This document shows positions 1-9,776 of a DNA stretch of 64,000 nt, piece after piece; positions within the stretch are counted from its first letter, which is position 1; every line of letters begins with the position of its first letter. The stretch is from contig NZ_FNJQ01000007.1 in the NCBI RefSeq assembly GCF_900104055.1, forward strand, positions 35,926-99,925, read 5' to 3'. A program made the position numbers and the translations under genes. The notes under the pieces were generated by a model, which was not told the origin of the DNA, did not search any database, and worked only from the letters and a program-made list of their open reading frames with translations. The DNA comes from Pseudoselenomonas ruminantium (GTDB lineage Bacteria > Bacillota > Negativicutes > Selenomonadales > Selenomonadaceae).

Positions 1-6
1 GATTTT

Positions 7-2922
7 GTGAAGGTTAATGACCATATCCATGGATTTAAAGTAATAAATCGCAGTGAGAGCAAGGAAACCAGCTCCATTGCCTGGACGTTTGAACATGAAA
101 AAAGTGGCGCCCGCCTTTTTTTCTTACAGAACGATGATGATAATAAGGTATTTTCCATCAGCTTCCGTACGCCGCCTTTTGACGATACTGGCGTGGCGCA
201 TATCGTGGAGCATTCCACGCTCTGTGGCAGCCGCAAATATCCGCTGAAGGAACCGTTTGTGGAACTGGTGAAAGGTTCCCTCAACACCTTCCTTAACGCC
301 ATGACCTATCCGGATAAGACCATGTATCCTGTGGCCAGCCGCAATGATAAGGATTTCCAGAACCTGATGGATGTCTATCTTGATGCCGTGTTTTATCCGA
401 ACATGCTGGAAAATCCGCAGATCCTGATGCAGGAGGGCTGGCATTATGAAATCGATGATGCCAAGGCACCGCTTACCTATAGTGGTGTGGTTTATAATGA
501 AATGAAGGGCGCGCTTTCGGCACCGGATGATCTGCTGGAGAGCCGGATCATGGCTGCCCTTTACCCGGATAATACCTATGGCTATGAGTCCGGTGGCGAT
601 CCCGAGGCCATTCCGCAGCTCAGCTATGAGATGTTCAAGGATTTCCATCAGCGCTATTACCATCCCACCAACAGCTATATCTATCTCTATGGCGATCTGG
701 ATATCGAAGAAAAGCTGGCTTATCTGGATGCGGAATACCTGTCCCATTTTGACCGCATTAAGATTGATTCCCATATCGAAAAACAGCCGGCCTTTGCGAG
801 CCTTCAGCGTCAGAACCTCCAGTATCCGGCCAGCCCCGATGAAGATACGGCGGAAAAATCCTTCCTGTCCCTGAGCTGGGTGGTCGGTGAATCCCTGAAC
901 CTCACGGATATGATGGGGCTGGAAATCCTCGAGCACGCCCTGCTCAGAACGCCGGCAGCTCCCTTGCGCAAAGCCTTGATCGATGCCCAGCTGGGCAAGG
1001 ATGTGGACTCTTCCTTTGAAGAGGATATCCTGCAGCCTTTCTTCAGCATCATCATCAGCAATTCCGAAGCGGACCGGGTGGATAAATTCTACAGCATCGT
1101 GCAGGAAACCCTGCAGAAACTGGCGGCAGAGGGCATTGACCGCACCCTGCTCGAAGCTTCCATCAACCTGCTGGAATTCCGCCTGCGCGAATCGGATTTT
1201 GGTTCCGCACCCAAGGGGCTTATCTATGGCATCCGCATCATGAAAACCTGGCTCTATGATGGCGAACCGGAAAAGGTATTGGCCTATGAACCGATAATCC
1301 AGGCCATGAAGGACGGACTTAAGAATGGTTATTTCGAAGATCTGATCCGCCGCTATTTCCTGGACAATCCGCATGCTGCGCTTATCACCATGGAACCTTC
1401 CAAGACCATGGCCGCAGAACGCGAGGAAAAACAGACGGCAATGCTGGCTGAGCGCAAAGCCGCGCTGAGTGATGCCGATATCCAGCAGCTGATTGCCGAC
1501 AACAAGGCCTTGAAGGAACGCCAGCAGAGCGAGGACAGCGAAGAAGCGTTGAAGACCATCCCGCTGCTGAAGCTTAGCGATATCCGCCGTAAGCCCTATG
1601 AACTGCCACTGGCAGAAAAAGAGCTGGCCGGCACCAAGGTACTCTTCAGCGATATCGAGACCAGCGGTATTGTCTACCTAAGTCTGCTCTTTGATGCTCA
1701 GGTAGTGCCGCAGGAAGATATTCCTTACGCCTTCCTCCTGAGCGAGTTGATTGGCAACGTGGACACCGAGCAGAGCACCTATGCAGAACTAGCCAACCGC
1801 AAGAACCTGCACACCGGCGGTATCACCTATGATATCGTGACCTATACACGCAACAATGAGCCGGATTCCAATACGCCGAAATTCAAGGTCAAGGCCAAGG
1901 TCCTGCGGGAAAAACTGCCTAAGCTGCTGGAACTCTTGCAGGAAATCTTGACGACCAGCAAGTTCAGCGATGAAAAGCGCATCAAGGAACTATTAGAGCA
2001 GGAACAGGCTACGATTGAGCTCAATCTGCAGCGTTCGGCCCATCAGGTCGTCAGCGCCCGTCTGGCTGGCTATCTGACACCTGCCGGCCGTTATGCCGAT
2101 GAAGGCGGTCTGCCTTTCTATCCCTTTATCAAAGGCCTGCTGGCTGATTTCCCGGCTAACCTGCCGGCCATCGCGGCAAAACTCAGCGAACTGGCAAAGA
2201 TGATCTTCAACCAGCATAATCTGATTGTCAGTGTAACGGACCGTGCCGAGTATTACGATGGTTTCGCGACAGAATTCGGCAAATTCCAACAGGGCTTGGG
2301 GCAGGAAGTCTATCCTGCGCAGGAATACCATTGGGATTTACGGGCCCTTAACGAAGGATTGACTTCCTCCAGCCGTGTGCAATATGTGGGTAAAGGCGCC
2401 AACTTCCTGAAGCTTGGCCATCGGTTCACGGGTACCATGCATGTGCTGGAAACCATCCTGCGCTATGATTACTTCTGGACGAAAATCCGCGTTCAGGGCG
2501 GTGCTTATGGGGCATTTACGAGCTTCAACCGCAACGGCATGATGTACTTTGGTTCCTATCGCGATCCAAATCTGACGGAAACGCTGGATGTGTTCAATGG
2601 TACGGCAGATTACATTGGAAACTTTGCGGCTTCCGAGCGCGAGATGGATAAATATATCATCGGCACCATGAGCAATATCGACACGCCGCTGACGCCGCAG
2701 ATGAAAGGCAGTGCCGCTGCCACCTGCTGGCTGAGGGGGATTACCGAAGCTGACCGCCAGCAGGCAAGGGATGAGATTCTCAATACCCGTCAAAAAGATG
2801 TACAGGCTTTGGCCGGGCTGGTGAAGGACTGCATGGATAAGAACGTTCTCTGCGTATTCGGCGGACAGGATAAGATCCAGGAAAACCAGCAGGTTTTCGG
2901 CGAAGTCCGGCCGGCACTTTAA
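7..2922 (+). CDS. M16C-family zinc metalloprotease (presequence protease/Cym1-like)
   Basis: Predicted peptide-degrading M16C metalloprotease of 971 residues, the usual length for the single-chain PreP/Cym1 class. The inverted zinc motif HIVEH is at residues 65-69 and the distal glutamate lies in YNEMKG near residue 165. The middle matches the M16C-associated domain, and a second inactive M16-like half follows. The family degrades short unfolded peptides in a closed chamber. The start is GTG at 7; because the frame is open to the window edge, an earlier start cannot be excluded. No signal peptide is seen, so a cytoplasmic site is likely. A strong terminator follows, so it ends its transcription unit. 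Confidence 0.9.
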   Translation: MKVNDHIHGFKVINRSESKETSSIAWTFEHEKSGARLFFLQNDDDNKVFSISFRTPPFDDTGVAHIVEHSTLCGSRKYPLKEPFVELVKGSLNTFLNAMTYPDKTMYPVASRNDKDFQNLMDVYLDAVFYPNMLENPQILMQEGWHYEIDDAKAPLTYSGVVYNEMKGALSAPDDLLESRIMAALYPDNTYGYESGGDPEAIPQLSYEMFKDFHQRYYHPTNSYIYLYGDLDIEEKLAYLDAEYLSHFDRIKIDSHIEKQPAFASLQRQNLQYPASPDEDTAEKSFLSLSWVVGESLNLTDMMGLEILEHALLRTPAAPLRKALIDAQLGKDVDSSFEEDILQPFFSIIISNSEADRVDKFYSIVQETLQKLAAEGIDRTLLEASINLLEFRLRESDFGSAPKGLIYGIRIMKTWLYDGEPEKVLAYEPIIQAMKDGLKNGYFEDLIRRYFLDNPHAALITMEPSKTMAAEREEKQTAMLAERKAALSDADIQQLIADNKALKERQQSEDSEEALKTIPLLKLSDIRRKPYELPLAEKELAGTKVLFSDIETSGIVYLSLLFDAQVVPQEDIPYAFLLSELIGNVDTEQSTYAELANRKNLHTGGITYDIVTYTRNNEPDSNTPKFKVKAKVLREKLPKLLELLQEILTTSKFSDEKRIKELLEQEQATIELNLQRSAHQVVSARLAGYLTPAGRYADEGGLPFYPFIKGLLADFPANLPAIAAKLSELAKMIFNQHNLIVSVTDRAEYYDGFATEFGKFQQGLGQEVYPAQEYHWDLRALNEGLTSSSRVQYVGKGANFLKLGHRFTGTMHVLETILRYDYFWTKIRVQGGAYGAFTSFNRNGMMYFGSYRDPNLTETLDVFNGTADYIGNFAASEREMDKYIIGTMSNIDTPLTPQMKGSAAATCWLRGITEADRQQARDEILNTRQKDVQALAGLVKDCMDKNVLCVFGGQDKIQENQQVFGEVRPAL

Positions 2923-2958
2923 GCTGATATTTCTATAAGAGTCTATATTTACGAAACC

Positions 2959-2994
2959 GTCCCTGCTGGTAAATAATCAGCAGGGACATTTTTA
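2959..2994 (+). terminator. Rho-independent terminator after the M16C protease
   Basis: A perfect 10-bp stem (2959-2968 with 2978-2987) with a 9-nt loop is followed by ATTTTTAT. It separates the protease gene from the rfb operon. Confidence 0.85.
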
Positions 2995-3046
2995 TGGCAT
3001 CTTGAAAAGCTGCACCATACGTATCACACCTCATGCTCCTTAGGAC

Positions 3047-3075
3047 TGGTATAACAATAGAAAATATAGTATAAT
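3047..3075 (+). promoter_or_regulatory. Probable promoter of rfbACB
   Basis: A perfect TATAAT lies at 3070-3075, with only a weak -35 match about 17 bp upstream. It is 32 bp before the rfbA start and directly after a terminator, as expected for the head of an operon. Confidence 0.5.
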
Positions 3076-3107
3076 AGAGTGTATTGTGACAACGGGGGTG
3101 TATTGAT

Positions 3108-3980
3108 TTGATCAAAAAGGGAATCATTTTAGCTGGTGGATCGGGAACACGGTTGTATCCGCTTACCAGGGTGGTATCCAAGCAGTTGATGCCTGTATAC
3201 GATAAACCCATGGTCTATTATCCGCTGAGCACGCTGATGCTGGCAGGGATCAAGGATATTCTGATCATAACTACGCCTCAGGACAGCGAGCAGTTCAAAA
3301 AGCTGCTGGGGGATGGCAGTCAGCTGGGCATTAGCATAAGTTATGCGGTACAGCCCAGCCCGGATGGTTTGGCGCAGGCTTTCATCATCGGTGAGGAATT
3401 CATCAACGGCGAAGGCTGCGCTCTGGTGCTTGGGGATAACATTTACTATGGTTCGGATCTGGCCCAGTCGGTACAGCGAGCTGCAGCCATGGATGAGGGT
3501 GCGACCGTCTTTGCTTACTATGTATCTGATCCGGAGCGTTATGGCGTTGTTGAGTTCGATCGCGACGGTCATGCACTAAGCCTGGAGGAAAAACCGGCTC
3601 AGCCAAAGTCTAACTATGCGGTAACAGGCCTGTATTTCTACGATAAGGACATCGTGGATGTGGCTAAGTCCATCAAGCCCTCAGCTCGTGGGGAACTGGA
3701 AATCACGGATGTGAACAAGATTTATCTGGAGCGTGGCAAGCTGCAGGTGGAGAAGATGCGCCGCGGTTATGCCTGGCTGGATACAGGGACACATGAATCC
3801 CTGCTGGATGCAGCGGCTTTCGTGCGCACGATCCAGGCCCGTCAGGGACTCAAGATTGCCTGCATCGAGGAAATTGCCTATCGCATGGGCTACATCAGCG
3901 CGGAACAAGTACTGGAGCTGGCAAAACCACTGGCCAAGAATGAATATGGTCAGTATCTGCAACAGATTGTAACGGAATAA
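3108..3980 (+). CDS. rfbA: Glucose-1-phosphate thymidylyltransferase
   Basis: Makes dTDP-glucose from dTTP and glucose-1-phosphate, the first step of dTDP-L-rhamnose synthesis. The nucleotide-binding signature [11 protein letters not shown] is at residues 10-20 and the metal/substrate motif LGDNIYYG follows near 105. Its 290 residues are typical for RfbA/RmlA. The start is TTG at 3108 behind a GGGGGTG ribosome-binding site; the protein begins [11 protein letters not shown] as in the family. It is the first gene of rfbA-rfbC-rfbB. No rfbD (reductase) follows, so the last step must be encoded elsewhere if rhamnose is the product. Confidence 0.95.
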   Translation: MIKKGIILAGGSGTRLYPLTRVVSKQLMPVYDKPMVYYPLSTLMLAGIKDILIITTPQDSEQFKKLLGDGSQLGISISYAVQPSPDGLAQAFIIGEEFINGEGCALVLGDNIYYGSDLAQSVQRAAAMDEGATVFAYYVSDPERYGVVEFDRDGHALSLEEKPAQPKSNYAVTGLYFYDKDIVDVAKSIKPSARGELEITDVNKIYLERGKLQVEKMRRGYAWLDTGTHESLLDAAAFVRTIQARQGLKIACIEEIAYRMGYISAEQVLELAKPLAKNEYGQYLQQIVTE

Positions 3981-3998
3981 TGGGAGAGACTATATATA

Positions 3999-4559
3999 AT
4001 GAAAGTAACAGAAACAAAACTGAAAGGTGTCTATGTTGTAGAACCGCAGGTCTTTGGCGATGCCCGGGGTTGGTTTACGGAGAGTTGGTCGGAGAAGAAG
4101 CTCGCGGAAGCTGGCATCAAGGCTGATTTTGTACAGGACAATCACTCTTATTCTGCGCAAAAGGGGACTTTGCGCGGCCTGCACTATCAGCTCAATCCCA
4201 TGTGCCAGGCCAAGATGCTGCGTTGCACCCGCGGGAAAATCTTTGACGTGGCTGTGGATATCCGCAAAGGCTCACCCCAGTATGGGCAGTGGGTAGGTGT
4301 GGAGCTGTCGGCCGAAAATCACAAGCAGCTCTTCATTCCCCGTGGCTTTGCTCATGGTTTCATCACGCTGACCGATGATGTGGAAGTACAGTATAAGGCA
4401 GATAATTACTATGCACCGGAATGTGACGGCAATATCCGCTGGGATGATCCGGAAATCAATGTCGAATGGCCCATCGAGCCGGTCATCCTTTCCGACAAGG
4501 ACAGAGTTGCGCCGCTGCTTAAAGAGCGCACGGATTTGAATTTTGTATATGAAGGTTAA
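3999..4559 (+). CDS. rfbC: dTDP-4-dehydrorhamnose 3,5-epimerase
   Basis: Double epimerase acting on dTDP-4-keto-6-deoxyglucose in dTDP-rhamnose synthesis. This is a 186-residue cupin of normal size. The catalytic histidine sits in RGLHYQ (His62), and the conserved PRGFAHGF stretch and the tyrosine-rich YKADNYY segment are present. The gene lies 18 bp after rfbA and 23 bp before rfbB, so the three are probably co-transcribed. Confidence 0.94.
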   Translation: MKVTETKLKGVYVVEPQVFGDARGWFTESWSEKKLAEAGIKADFVQDNHSYSAQKGTLRGLHYQLNPMCQAKMLRCTRGKIFDVAVDIRKGSPQYGQWVGVELSAENHKQLFIPRGFAHGFITLTDDVEVQYKADNYYAPECDGNIRWDDPEINVEWPIEPVILSDKDRVAPLLKERTDLNFVYEG

Positions 4560-4582
4560 TTGACTTAAGGGGATTATTTTCT

Positions 4583-5626
4583 ATGAATATCGTTGTTACC
4601 GGTGGTGCCGGTTTTATTGGTTCTAATTTCGTTTATTACATGCTCAAGAACCGTCCGGAAGATAAGATCATTTGCTTTGACAAGCTGACCTATGCGGGCA
4701 ATATGGCTACGTTGGATGAAGCCATGAAGTATGAGAACTTCAAGTTCATCCGTGGGGACATTGCCGACCGCAAAGCTGTCTATCATATGTTTGAAACGGA
4801 AAAGCCGGATGTGATCGTGAACTTTGCGGCTGAATCCCATGTGGACCGTTCCATCGAAAATCCGGAGATTTTCCTGCAGACCAATGTGATTGGTACCAGC
4901 GTACTGCTGGATGCCTGCCGCAAGTATGGCATCGACCGTTATCATCAGGTGTCTACGGATGAGGTTTATGGCGATCTGCCTTTGGACCGACCGGACCTGT
5001 TCTTCACGGAAACGACTAATCTGCATACTTCCAGCCCATATTCGGCCTCCAAGGCTTCTGCAGATTTGCTGGTCATGGCTTATCACCGTACTTACAAGGT
5101 GCCAACGACCATTTCCCGCTGCTCCAATAACTACGGTCCGTACCATTTCCCGGAAAAGCTGATTCCATTGATGATCATCAACGCCCTGGGTGGCAAGAAA
5201 CTGCCGGTATACGGCGACGGCCTCAATGTACGTGACTGGCTCTATGTGGAAGACCATTGTGCAGCCATCAATCTGATCCTGCAGAAGGGCAAAGTCGGTG
5301 AAGTCTATAATATCGGCGGCCATAACGAGAAAGCCAATATCGATGTTGTCAAGACAATTCTGAAGCAGTTAGGCAAAGGCGAAGATATGATTGAATATGT
5401 CAAGGATCGCAAGGGACATGACCGCAGATATGCCATCGATCCAACCAAGATCCACGAAGAACTTGGCTGGCTGCCGGCAACGAAATTCGAAGATGGCATC
5501 AAGGCAACGATCCAGTGGTATCTGGATAATCGTCAATGGTGGGAAGAAATCATCAGCGGCGAGTATCAGGATTACTATGAACGGATGTACGAAAAGAATT
5601 CAGATTTGGAATATGCACGAATCTGA
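4583..5626 (+). CDS. rfbB: dTDP-glucose 4,6-dehydratase
   Basis: NAD-dependent short-chain dehydrogenase-type enzyme converting dTDP-glucose to dTDP-4-keto-6-deoxyglucose. The Rossmann motif TGGAGFIGSN is at residues 6-15. The dehydratase-specific Thr-Asp-Glu is at 125-127, and the catalytic Tyr153/Lys157 (YSASK) are all intact. The length of 347 residues is typical. It is the last gene of the operon, followed by a terminator, so rfbD is absent here. Confidence 0.95.
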   Translation: MNIVVTGGAGFIGSNFVYYMLKNRPEDKIICFDKLTYAGNMATLDEAMKYENFKFIRGDIADRKAVYHMFETEKPDVIVNFAAESHVDRSIENPEIFLQTNVIGTSVLLDACRKYGIDRYHQVSTDEVYGDLPLDRPDLFFTETTNLHTSSPYSASKASADLLVMAYHRTYKVPTTISRCSNNYGPYHFPEKLIPLMIINALGGKKLPVYGDGLNVRDWLYVEDHCAAINLILQKGKVGEVYNIGGHNEKANIDVVKTILKQLGKGEDMIEYVKDRKGHDRRYAIDPTKIHEELGWLPATKFEDGIKATIQWYLDNRQWWEEIISGEYQDYYERMYEKNSDLEYARI

Positions 5627-5660
5627 TCACAAAAGAGGATAATTTATTCCAATACGAAAA

Positions 5661-5706
5661 AACGGACCTCGTAGAATCGTTTCTAAGGGGTTCGTTTTTA
5701 TTTTTA
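5661..5706 (+). terminator. Terminator after rfbB
   Basis: A 10-bp stem with two G-T wobbles pairs 5661-5670 with 5687-5696, followed by a run of T residues. It ends the rfb operon. Confidence 0.75.
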
Positions 5707-5779
5707 GGTATAAAGTATAGCATGTAAATTTCAAAACGCTGACAGAGCCTGTTAACGGCAATAAAAAATGCCTCAATTC

Positions 5780-5814
5780 ATAACTTCCGATAATTTATAC
5801 TTATCGGAAGTTAT
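5780..5814. other. dif/loxP-like perfect palindrome with 7-bp spacer
   Basis: Two perfect 14-bp inverted arms (5780-5793 and 5801-5814) flank TTTATAC. The left arm contains ACTTCCGATAA, which differs at one position from the XerC arm of the Firmicutes dif consensus as I recall it. The overall layout also resembles loxP. No T-run follows on either strand, and separate terminators lie on both sides, so a terminator role is unlikely. A tyrosine-recombinase core site or a dimeric-regulator site are the main options. Confidence 0.45.
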
Positions 5815-5837
5815 ACACATAAAAATGTTGATAAGTA

Positions 5838-5878
5838 AAAACCAGCTGATTTTTCCTGAGAAAAATTCAGCTGGTTTT
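5838..5878. terminator. Bidirectional terminator downstream of polC
   Basis: A perfect 12-bp stem AAAACCAGCTGA / TCAGCTGGTTTT (5838-5849 and 5867-5878) has an inner TTTTTC/GAAAAA extension. On the minus strand it ends in T residues, so it can terminate polC. Confidence 0.8.
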
Positions 5879-5923
5879 AATACTATCCTGCTTTATAAAA
5901 ATTTATCTGCAATTTGTCTGCAT

Positions 5924-8900
5924 TTAACAGAATAATGCAATCTGGTCTGTCTCTCCCATGCCATCCAAACATCCATGGTCTTTGAGGATATCGATGTTGG
6001 TTTTGGAAATACCAGTTCGGCGGCGCAAGTCTTCAATACTGGTAAAGATACCATCTCGGCGGGCTTCGACAATACTTTGCGATGCCTTGGCTCCCATACC
6101 GCCTAAACTGGCCAATGGCGGCAACAAGGATTTTTCATGGATAATGAACTTTTCGGCATCCGATGTGTAGATATCTACATTCTCACAGTCATAACCTCTG
6201 AGGTACATTTCCCAGGCCAGCTGCAATACGATTAATGTTGCGTTCTGCTTGGCATCGAGTTTTTTCTCCTTGGAAATCTCCTCCAATTCTTTAATCTTGT
6301 CCCCAACAAAATCTTTTCCTCTGGCAATGACGTTGGCATCGAATTCGTCGGCCCGGATAGAAAAATATGCTGCATAGTAAGCCAAAGGATAATGCACCTT
6401 ACAGAAGGCAATGCGGTAAGCCATCATAACATAAGCTGTTGCATGTGCCCGCGGGAACAGGTATTTGATTTTCTGGCAGGAGTCGATATACCACTGCGGA
6501 ATATCCCCGTCCTGCAGTTTCTTCACCACATCTGGATCGATGCCCTTCCCCTTTCGCACTTTTTCCATAGTCTTAAAGGACAGCAAGGGATCAATACCAT
6601 GATGGATCAGGTACATCATGATATCGTCACGGGCAGAGATGGCATTCTTGATGGTACACTGGCCGCTGCGGATCAAGTCCTGGGCGTTGCCCAGCCACAC
6701 GTCCGTGCCATGGGAAAAGCCGGAAATACGCACCAGATCCGAGAACACATCCGGATTGGTATCGTCAATCATCTGCCGGGTAAAGGGCGTACGGAATTCA
6801 GGGATGCCGAAGGTGCCCGAGGTTGCCCCCAGTTCTTCCGGTGTCAGGCCCAAAGCATCCGTACAGTTGAAGAGCGACATGGTCGCCACGTCATCAAACG
6901 GTATGGTTTTCGGATCGCGGCAGGTCAGGTCTTCCAGCATCTTGATCACCGTCGGATCATCGTGTCCCAGGATATCAAGCTTAACCAGACGGCTGCTGAT
7001 GGAATGATAATCGAAATGGGTGGTGATCGTGCCGCAGTTCATATCATTGGCCGGATGCTGTATAGGCGTGAAGAAATGCACGTCCATATCTCGGGGCACA
7101 ACCATGATGCCTGCCGGGTGCTGGCCGGTTGTGGACTTTACGCCCATGCAGCCATGTGCCAGACGGTCGATATAGGAGATATGTTTCTTGATGCCCTTTT
7201 CTTCAAAATACTTCTTCACATAGCCAAAGGCTGTCTTATCGGCAACGGTCTGGATGGAACCGGCGCGGTATACGTTGTCCTTACCAAAGAGGATTTCCGT
7301 ATACTTATGGGCTACAGGCTGATAAGTCCCCGAGAAGTTCAGGTCGATATCAGGGACCTTGTCCCCATCGAAGCCCAGGAATACGGCGAACGGTATATCG
7401 TGACCGTCCTTTATAAGCGGCGTGCCGCAGACCGGGCAGTCCATATCCGGCAGGTCATAGCCGCAGCCATAGGAACCATCCGTTATGAACTTGCTGTACT
7501 GGCAATGCGGGCAGCGCCAATGCGGTGGCAGTGGGTTAACCTCGGTAATCCCCGTCATCGTGGCGATAAAGGATGAACCTACGGAACCACGGGAGCCTAC
7601 TAGATAGCCATCGTCGTTGGATTTTTTCACGAGGCGCTGAGAAATGAGATACAACACCGAAAAACCGTGGCCGATAATGGGCTTGAGCTCCTGCTGCAGC
7701 CGTGCTTCCACGATTTCCGGCAGATTTTCGCCGTACATGGCCTTGGCCCGATTATAGGACATGCTTTGAATTTCCTCGTCAGCACCGGGAATCATAGGCG
7801 AATAGAGATCATCCGGAATCGGTTTGAACTTCTCGATCATATCATTGATCTTCCGGGGATTGGTCACGACGGCTTCATAGGCCGCTTCGGCTCCAAGGTA
7901 TTCGAACTCGGCCAGCATCTCTTCAGTGGTGCGAAGGTATAAGGGTGGCTGCATATCCGCATCATCAAAGCCTTTTCCCTTCATTAATATGGCGCGGTAA
8001 ATATAGTCCTCGGGATTCAGGAAATGCACATCGCAGGTAGCAACCAGCATCTTGCCCAGCTTTTTGGCCAGCTCTGCTACCTTGAGGTTGATATCAATCA
8101 AATCCTGGTCCGTATTGATATTCGGAAATTTATCGCTGCGTTTCAGGAAGTCATTGTTATGGATGGGCTGGATTTCCAGATAGTCATAGAAGGAGGCAAT
8201 CTCAATGAGCTGTTCCTCGCTCTGCCCCTCCACGATTGCCCGCATCAGCTCGCCCGCTTCGCAGGCTGAACCAATGATGATGCCATCCCGGTACTCCTCG
8301 ATGATTCTCTTGGGCAGACGGGGCTGGCGATGGAAATATTTGACATGGGACAGGGAGACCAACTGATAGAGATTACGCAGTCCGTTGGGATTCTTGGCCA
8401 GGAAAATGATATGGTTGGCCCGCTTCTGTTCGAAATCATCACCAGTCAGATAACCTTCCATGCCATAGATAACTTTGATATTGAGTTTTTCTGCCGCCTT
8501 TGCTGCATCCGGATAAGCCTGCACCACACCGTGGTCAGTGATGGCAATGGCCGGCCAGCCCCAGCTGTCAGCGGTCTTGATCAGGTCCTTCACCGAAACC
8601 ACGGCGTCCATGGCACTCATGGTCGTATGGGCATGGAGTTCCACGCGTTTGACTTCGGCGTTGTCCTCGCGTTTCTTGACTTCTTTCTTGGCCAGAGCGT
8701 CCACAAAGACTACATACTCATTCATATAAGTATCGAAGCGCACAGAGCCTTTGATGCGCACGGCCATGCCTTCTTTGAGCTTGCCCATGATCTCGTCGAA
8801 GTCTTCTTCCTGGCCATTGCGCCCCTTGCCGGGCTTAAAGAATTTCTTGCAGGCAATGCCGTCGGATTCATCGGACAGACAGAAGGCCAGCATCTTCGTG

Positions 8901-9766
8901 CCGGTCTTGAATTCGATGGTCTTGAGTCCGGAACCAGCACCCTCGCCGATAAAACCTTCGAGGATGACGTTTTTCGTCTCGCCTTCCAGCTCGGCAATAA
9001 GCTGCCGCTCGCCCATGATGCTGCGGCCGAAAATGGTATTGCCAGCCCCCTGTACCACCACAGGACGGGAAAGATCTTCCCGCTTGGGGGCAGGTGCGGC
9101 TTGGGGCTTATCACTGGCTGCTGGTTTCGGTGCGAGAGCCGCTTTGGCTGGTGCAGCAGGTGTAAAGTCTGCCTGCGCTTCGGCCACGCGTTCCTTGTAC
9201 ACGGCTGCCTGATATTCTGGCGTGTCAAAGCTGTCATCTACGGAAAGATTCTGCAGGACTTCGTCACTGGCCTCGCAAACCACAGGACAGCGATAGCCCA
9301 ATATATCTTTAATGGCTCTGCCCATCAGCTGAGTTACGGCATGAGCCCGCATGATCTCACCGCCCAGCTCTCCGGGAACCTTGATAATGAGTTTGCTTCC
9401 GTCAACTACATATTTCGACCGTTTCAAAAGCTGGAAAACCGTCGGATTGCCTTCGGCTACAATCGTAACCAGCTGCGGCCAGACCTTGCTGATACCATCT
9501 TCGATATCAATGATATCCTGATAGAAGATGACCGATTGCAGATTGCACTTGCCCTTGATCTGCTCAGCCGCCCGCTGTAAGAGTGCATCCGGAATGAGTG
9601 TCTGACTGGTCAAGGCAATTTCCCAGAGACTAATCTTGATGCTGACCTCCACATGACGAATCACCGCATTTTTCAGCAGTGTCTTTTCCTCATCCTGCAA
9701 GGTCATCCCCTGCACCAACTGCCAAAACATATTCTCTTGTTGCGGAACAATACGGTATTTCTGCAT
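5924..9766 (-). CDS. polC: PolC-type DNA polymerase III alpha subunit lacking the 3'-5' exonuclease domain
   Basis: Replicative DNA polymerase of the Gram-positive PolC class. Order: N-terminal domain (1-200), Ala/Pro-rich linker (about 200-235), OB fold (240-365), PHP domain from about 374 (ELHAHTTMSAMDAV), a four-cysteine zinc module (CPHC...CPVCG, about 750-780), then the polymerase core with DIDLNFSG near 805. Standard PolC (about 1430-1440 residues) has a DEDDh proofreading exonuclease inserted in the PHP domain. Here the PHP runs straight from EGYLTGDDFEQ (about 436) to NHIIFLAKNPNG, with no DxE motif, and total length is only 1280. The ATG has only a distant GAGG, 13 nt upstream, which belongs to a repeat element. 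Confidence 0.95.
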   Translation of the reverse strand: MQKYRIVPQQENMFWQLVQGMTLQDEEKTLLKNAVIRHVEVSIKISLWEIALTSQTLIPDALLQRAAEQIKGKCNLQSVIFYQDIIDIEDGISKVWPQLVTIVAEGNPTVFQLLKRSKYVVDGSKLIIKVPGELGGEIMRAHAVTQLMGRAIKDILGYRCPVVCEASDEVLQNLSVDDSFDTPEYQAAVYKERVAEAQADFTPAAPAKAALAPKPAASDKPQAAPAPKREDLSRPVVVQGAGNTIFGRSIMGERQLIAELEGETKNVILEGFIGEGAGSGLKTIEFKTGTKMLAFCLSDESDGIACKKFFKPGKGRNGQEEDFDEIMGKLKEGMAVRIKGSVRFDTYMNEYVVFVDALAKKEVKKREDNAEVKRVELHAHTTMSAMDAVVSVKDLIKTADSWGWPAIAITDHGVVQAYPDAAKAAEKLNIKVIYGMEGYLTGDDFEQKRANHIIFLAKNPNGLRNLYQLVSLSHVKYFHRQPRLPKRIIEEYRDGIIIGSACEAGELMRAIVEGQSEEQLIEIASFYDYLEIQPIHNNDFLKRSDKFPNINTDQDLIDINLKVAELAKKLGKMLVATCDVHFLNPEDYIYRAILMKGKGFDDADMQPPLYLRTTEEMLAEFEYLGAEAAYEAVVTNPRKINDMIEKFKPIPDDLYSPMIPGADEEIQSMSYNRAKAMYGENLPEIVEARLQQELKPIIGHGFSVLYLISQRLVKKSNDDGYLVGSRGSVGSSFIATMTGITEVNPLPPHWRCPHCQYSKFITDGSYGCGYDLPDMDCPVCGTPLIKDGHDIPFAVFLGFDGDKVPDIDLNFSGTYQPVAHKYTEILFGKDNVYRAGSIQTVADKTAFGYVKKYFEEKGIKKHISYIDRLAHGCMGVKSTTGQHPAGIMVVPRDMDVHFFTPIQHPANDMNCGTITTHFDYHSISSRLVKLDILGHDDPTVIKMLEDLTCRDPKTIPFDDVATMSLFNCTDALGLTPEELGATSGTFGIPEFRTPFTRQMIDDTNPDVFSDLVRISGFSHGTDVWLGNAQDLIRSGQCTIKNAISARDDIMMYLIHHGIDPLLSFKTMEKVRKGKGIDPDVVKKLQDGDIPQWYIDSCQKIKYLFPRAHATAYVMMAYRIAFCKVHYPLAYYAAYFSIRADEFDANVIARGKDFVGDKIKELEEISKEKKLDAKQNATLIVLQLAWEMYLRGYDCENVDIYTSDAEKFIIHEKSLLPPLASLGGMGAKASQSIVEARRDGIFTSIEDLRRRTGISKTNIDILKDHGCLDGMGETDQIALFC

Positions 9767-9776
9767 AAATCTAAAT

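Noticed and set aside
124..1374. Long minus-strand ORF across the M16C gene
   Set aside because: It is antisense to a full-length gene with intact HxxEH and family-length frame, and its translation has no recognisable domain.
3129..3572. Minus-strand ORF across rfbA
   Set aside because: Antisense to an intact nucleotidyltransferase and without any domain or start signal.
6392..9580. Long plus-strand ORFs across polC (6392-7576 and 8330-9580)
   Set aside because: They mirror the codon pattern of polC on the opposite strand and encode His/Asp-rich nonsense typical of shadow frames.
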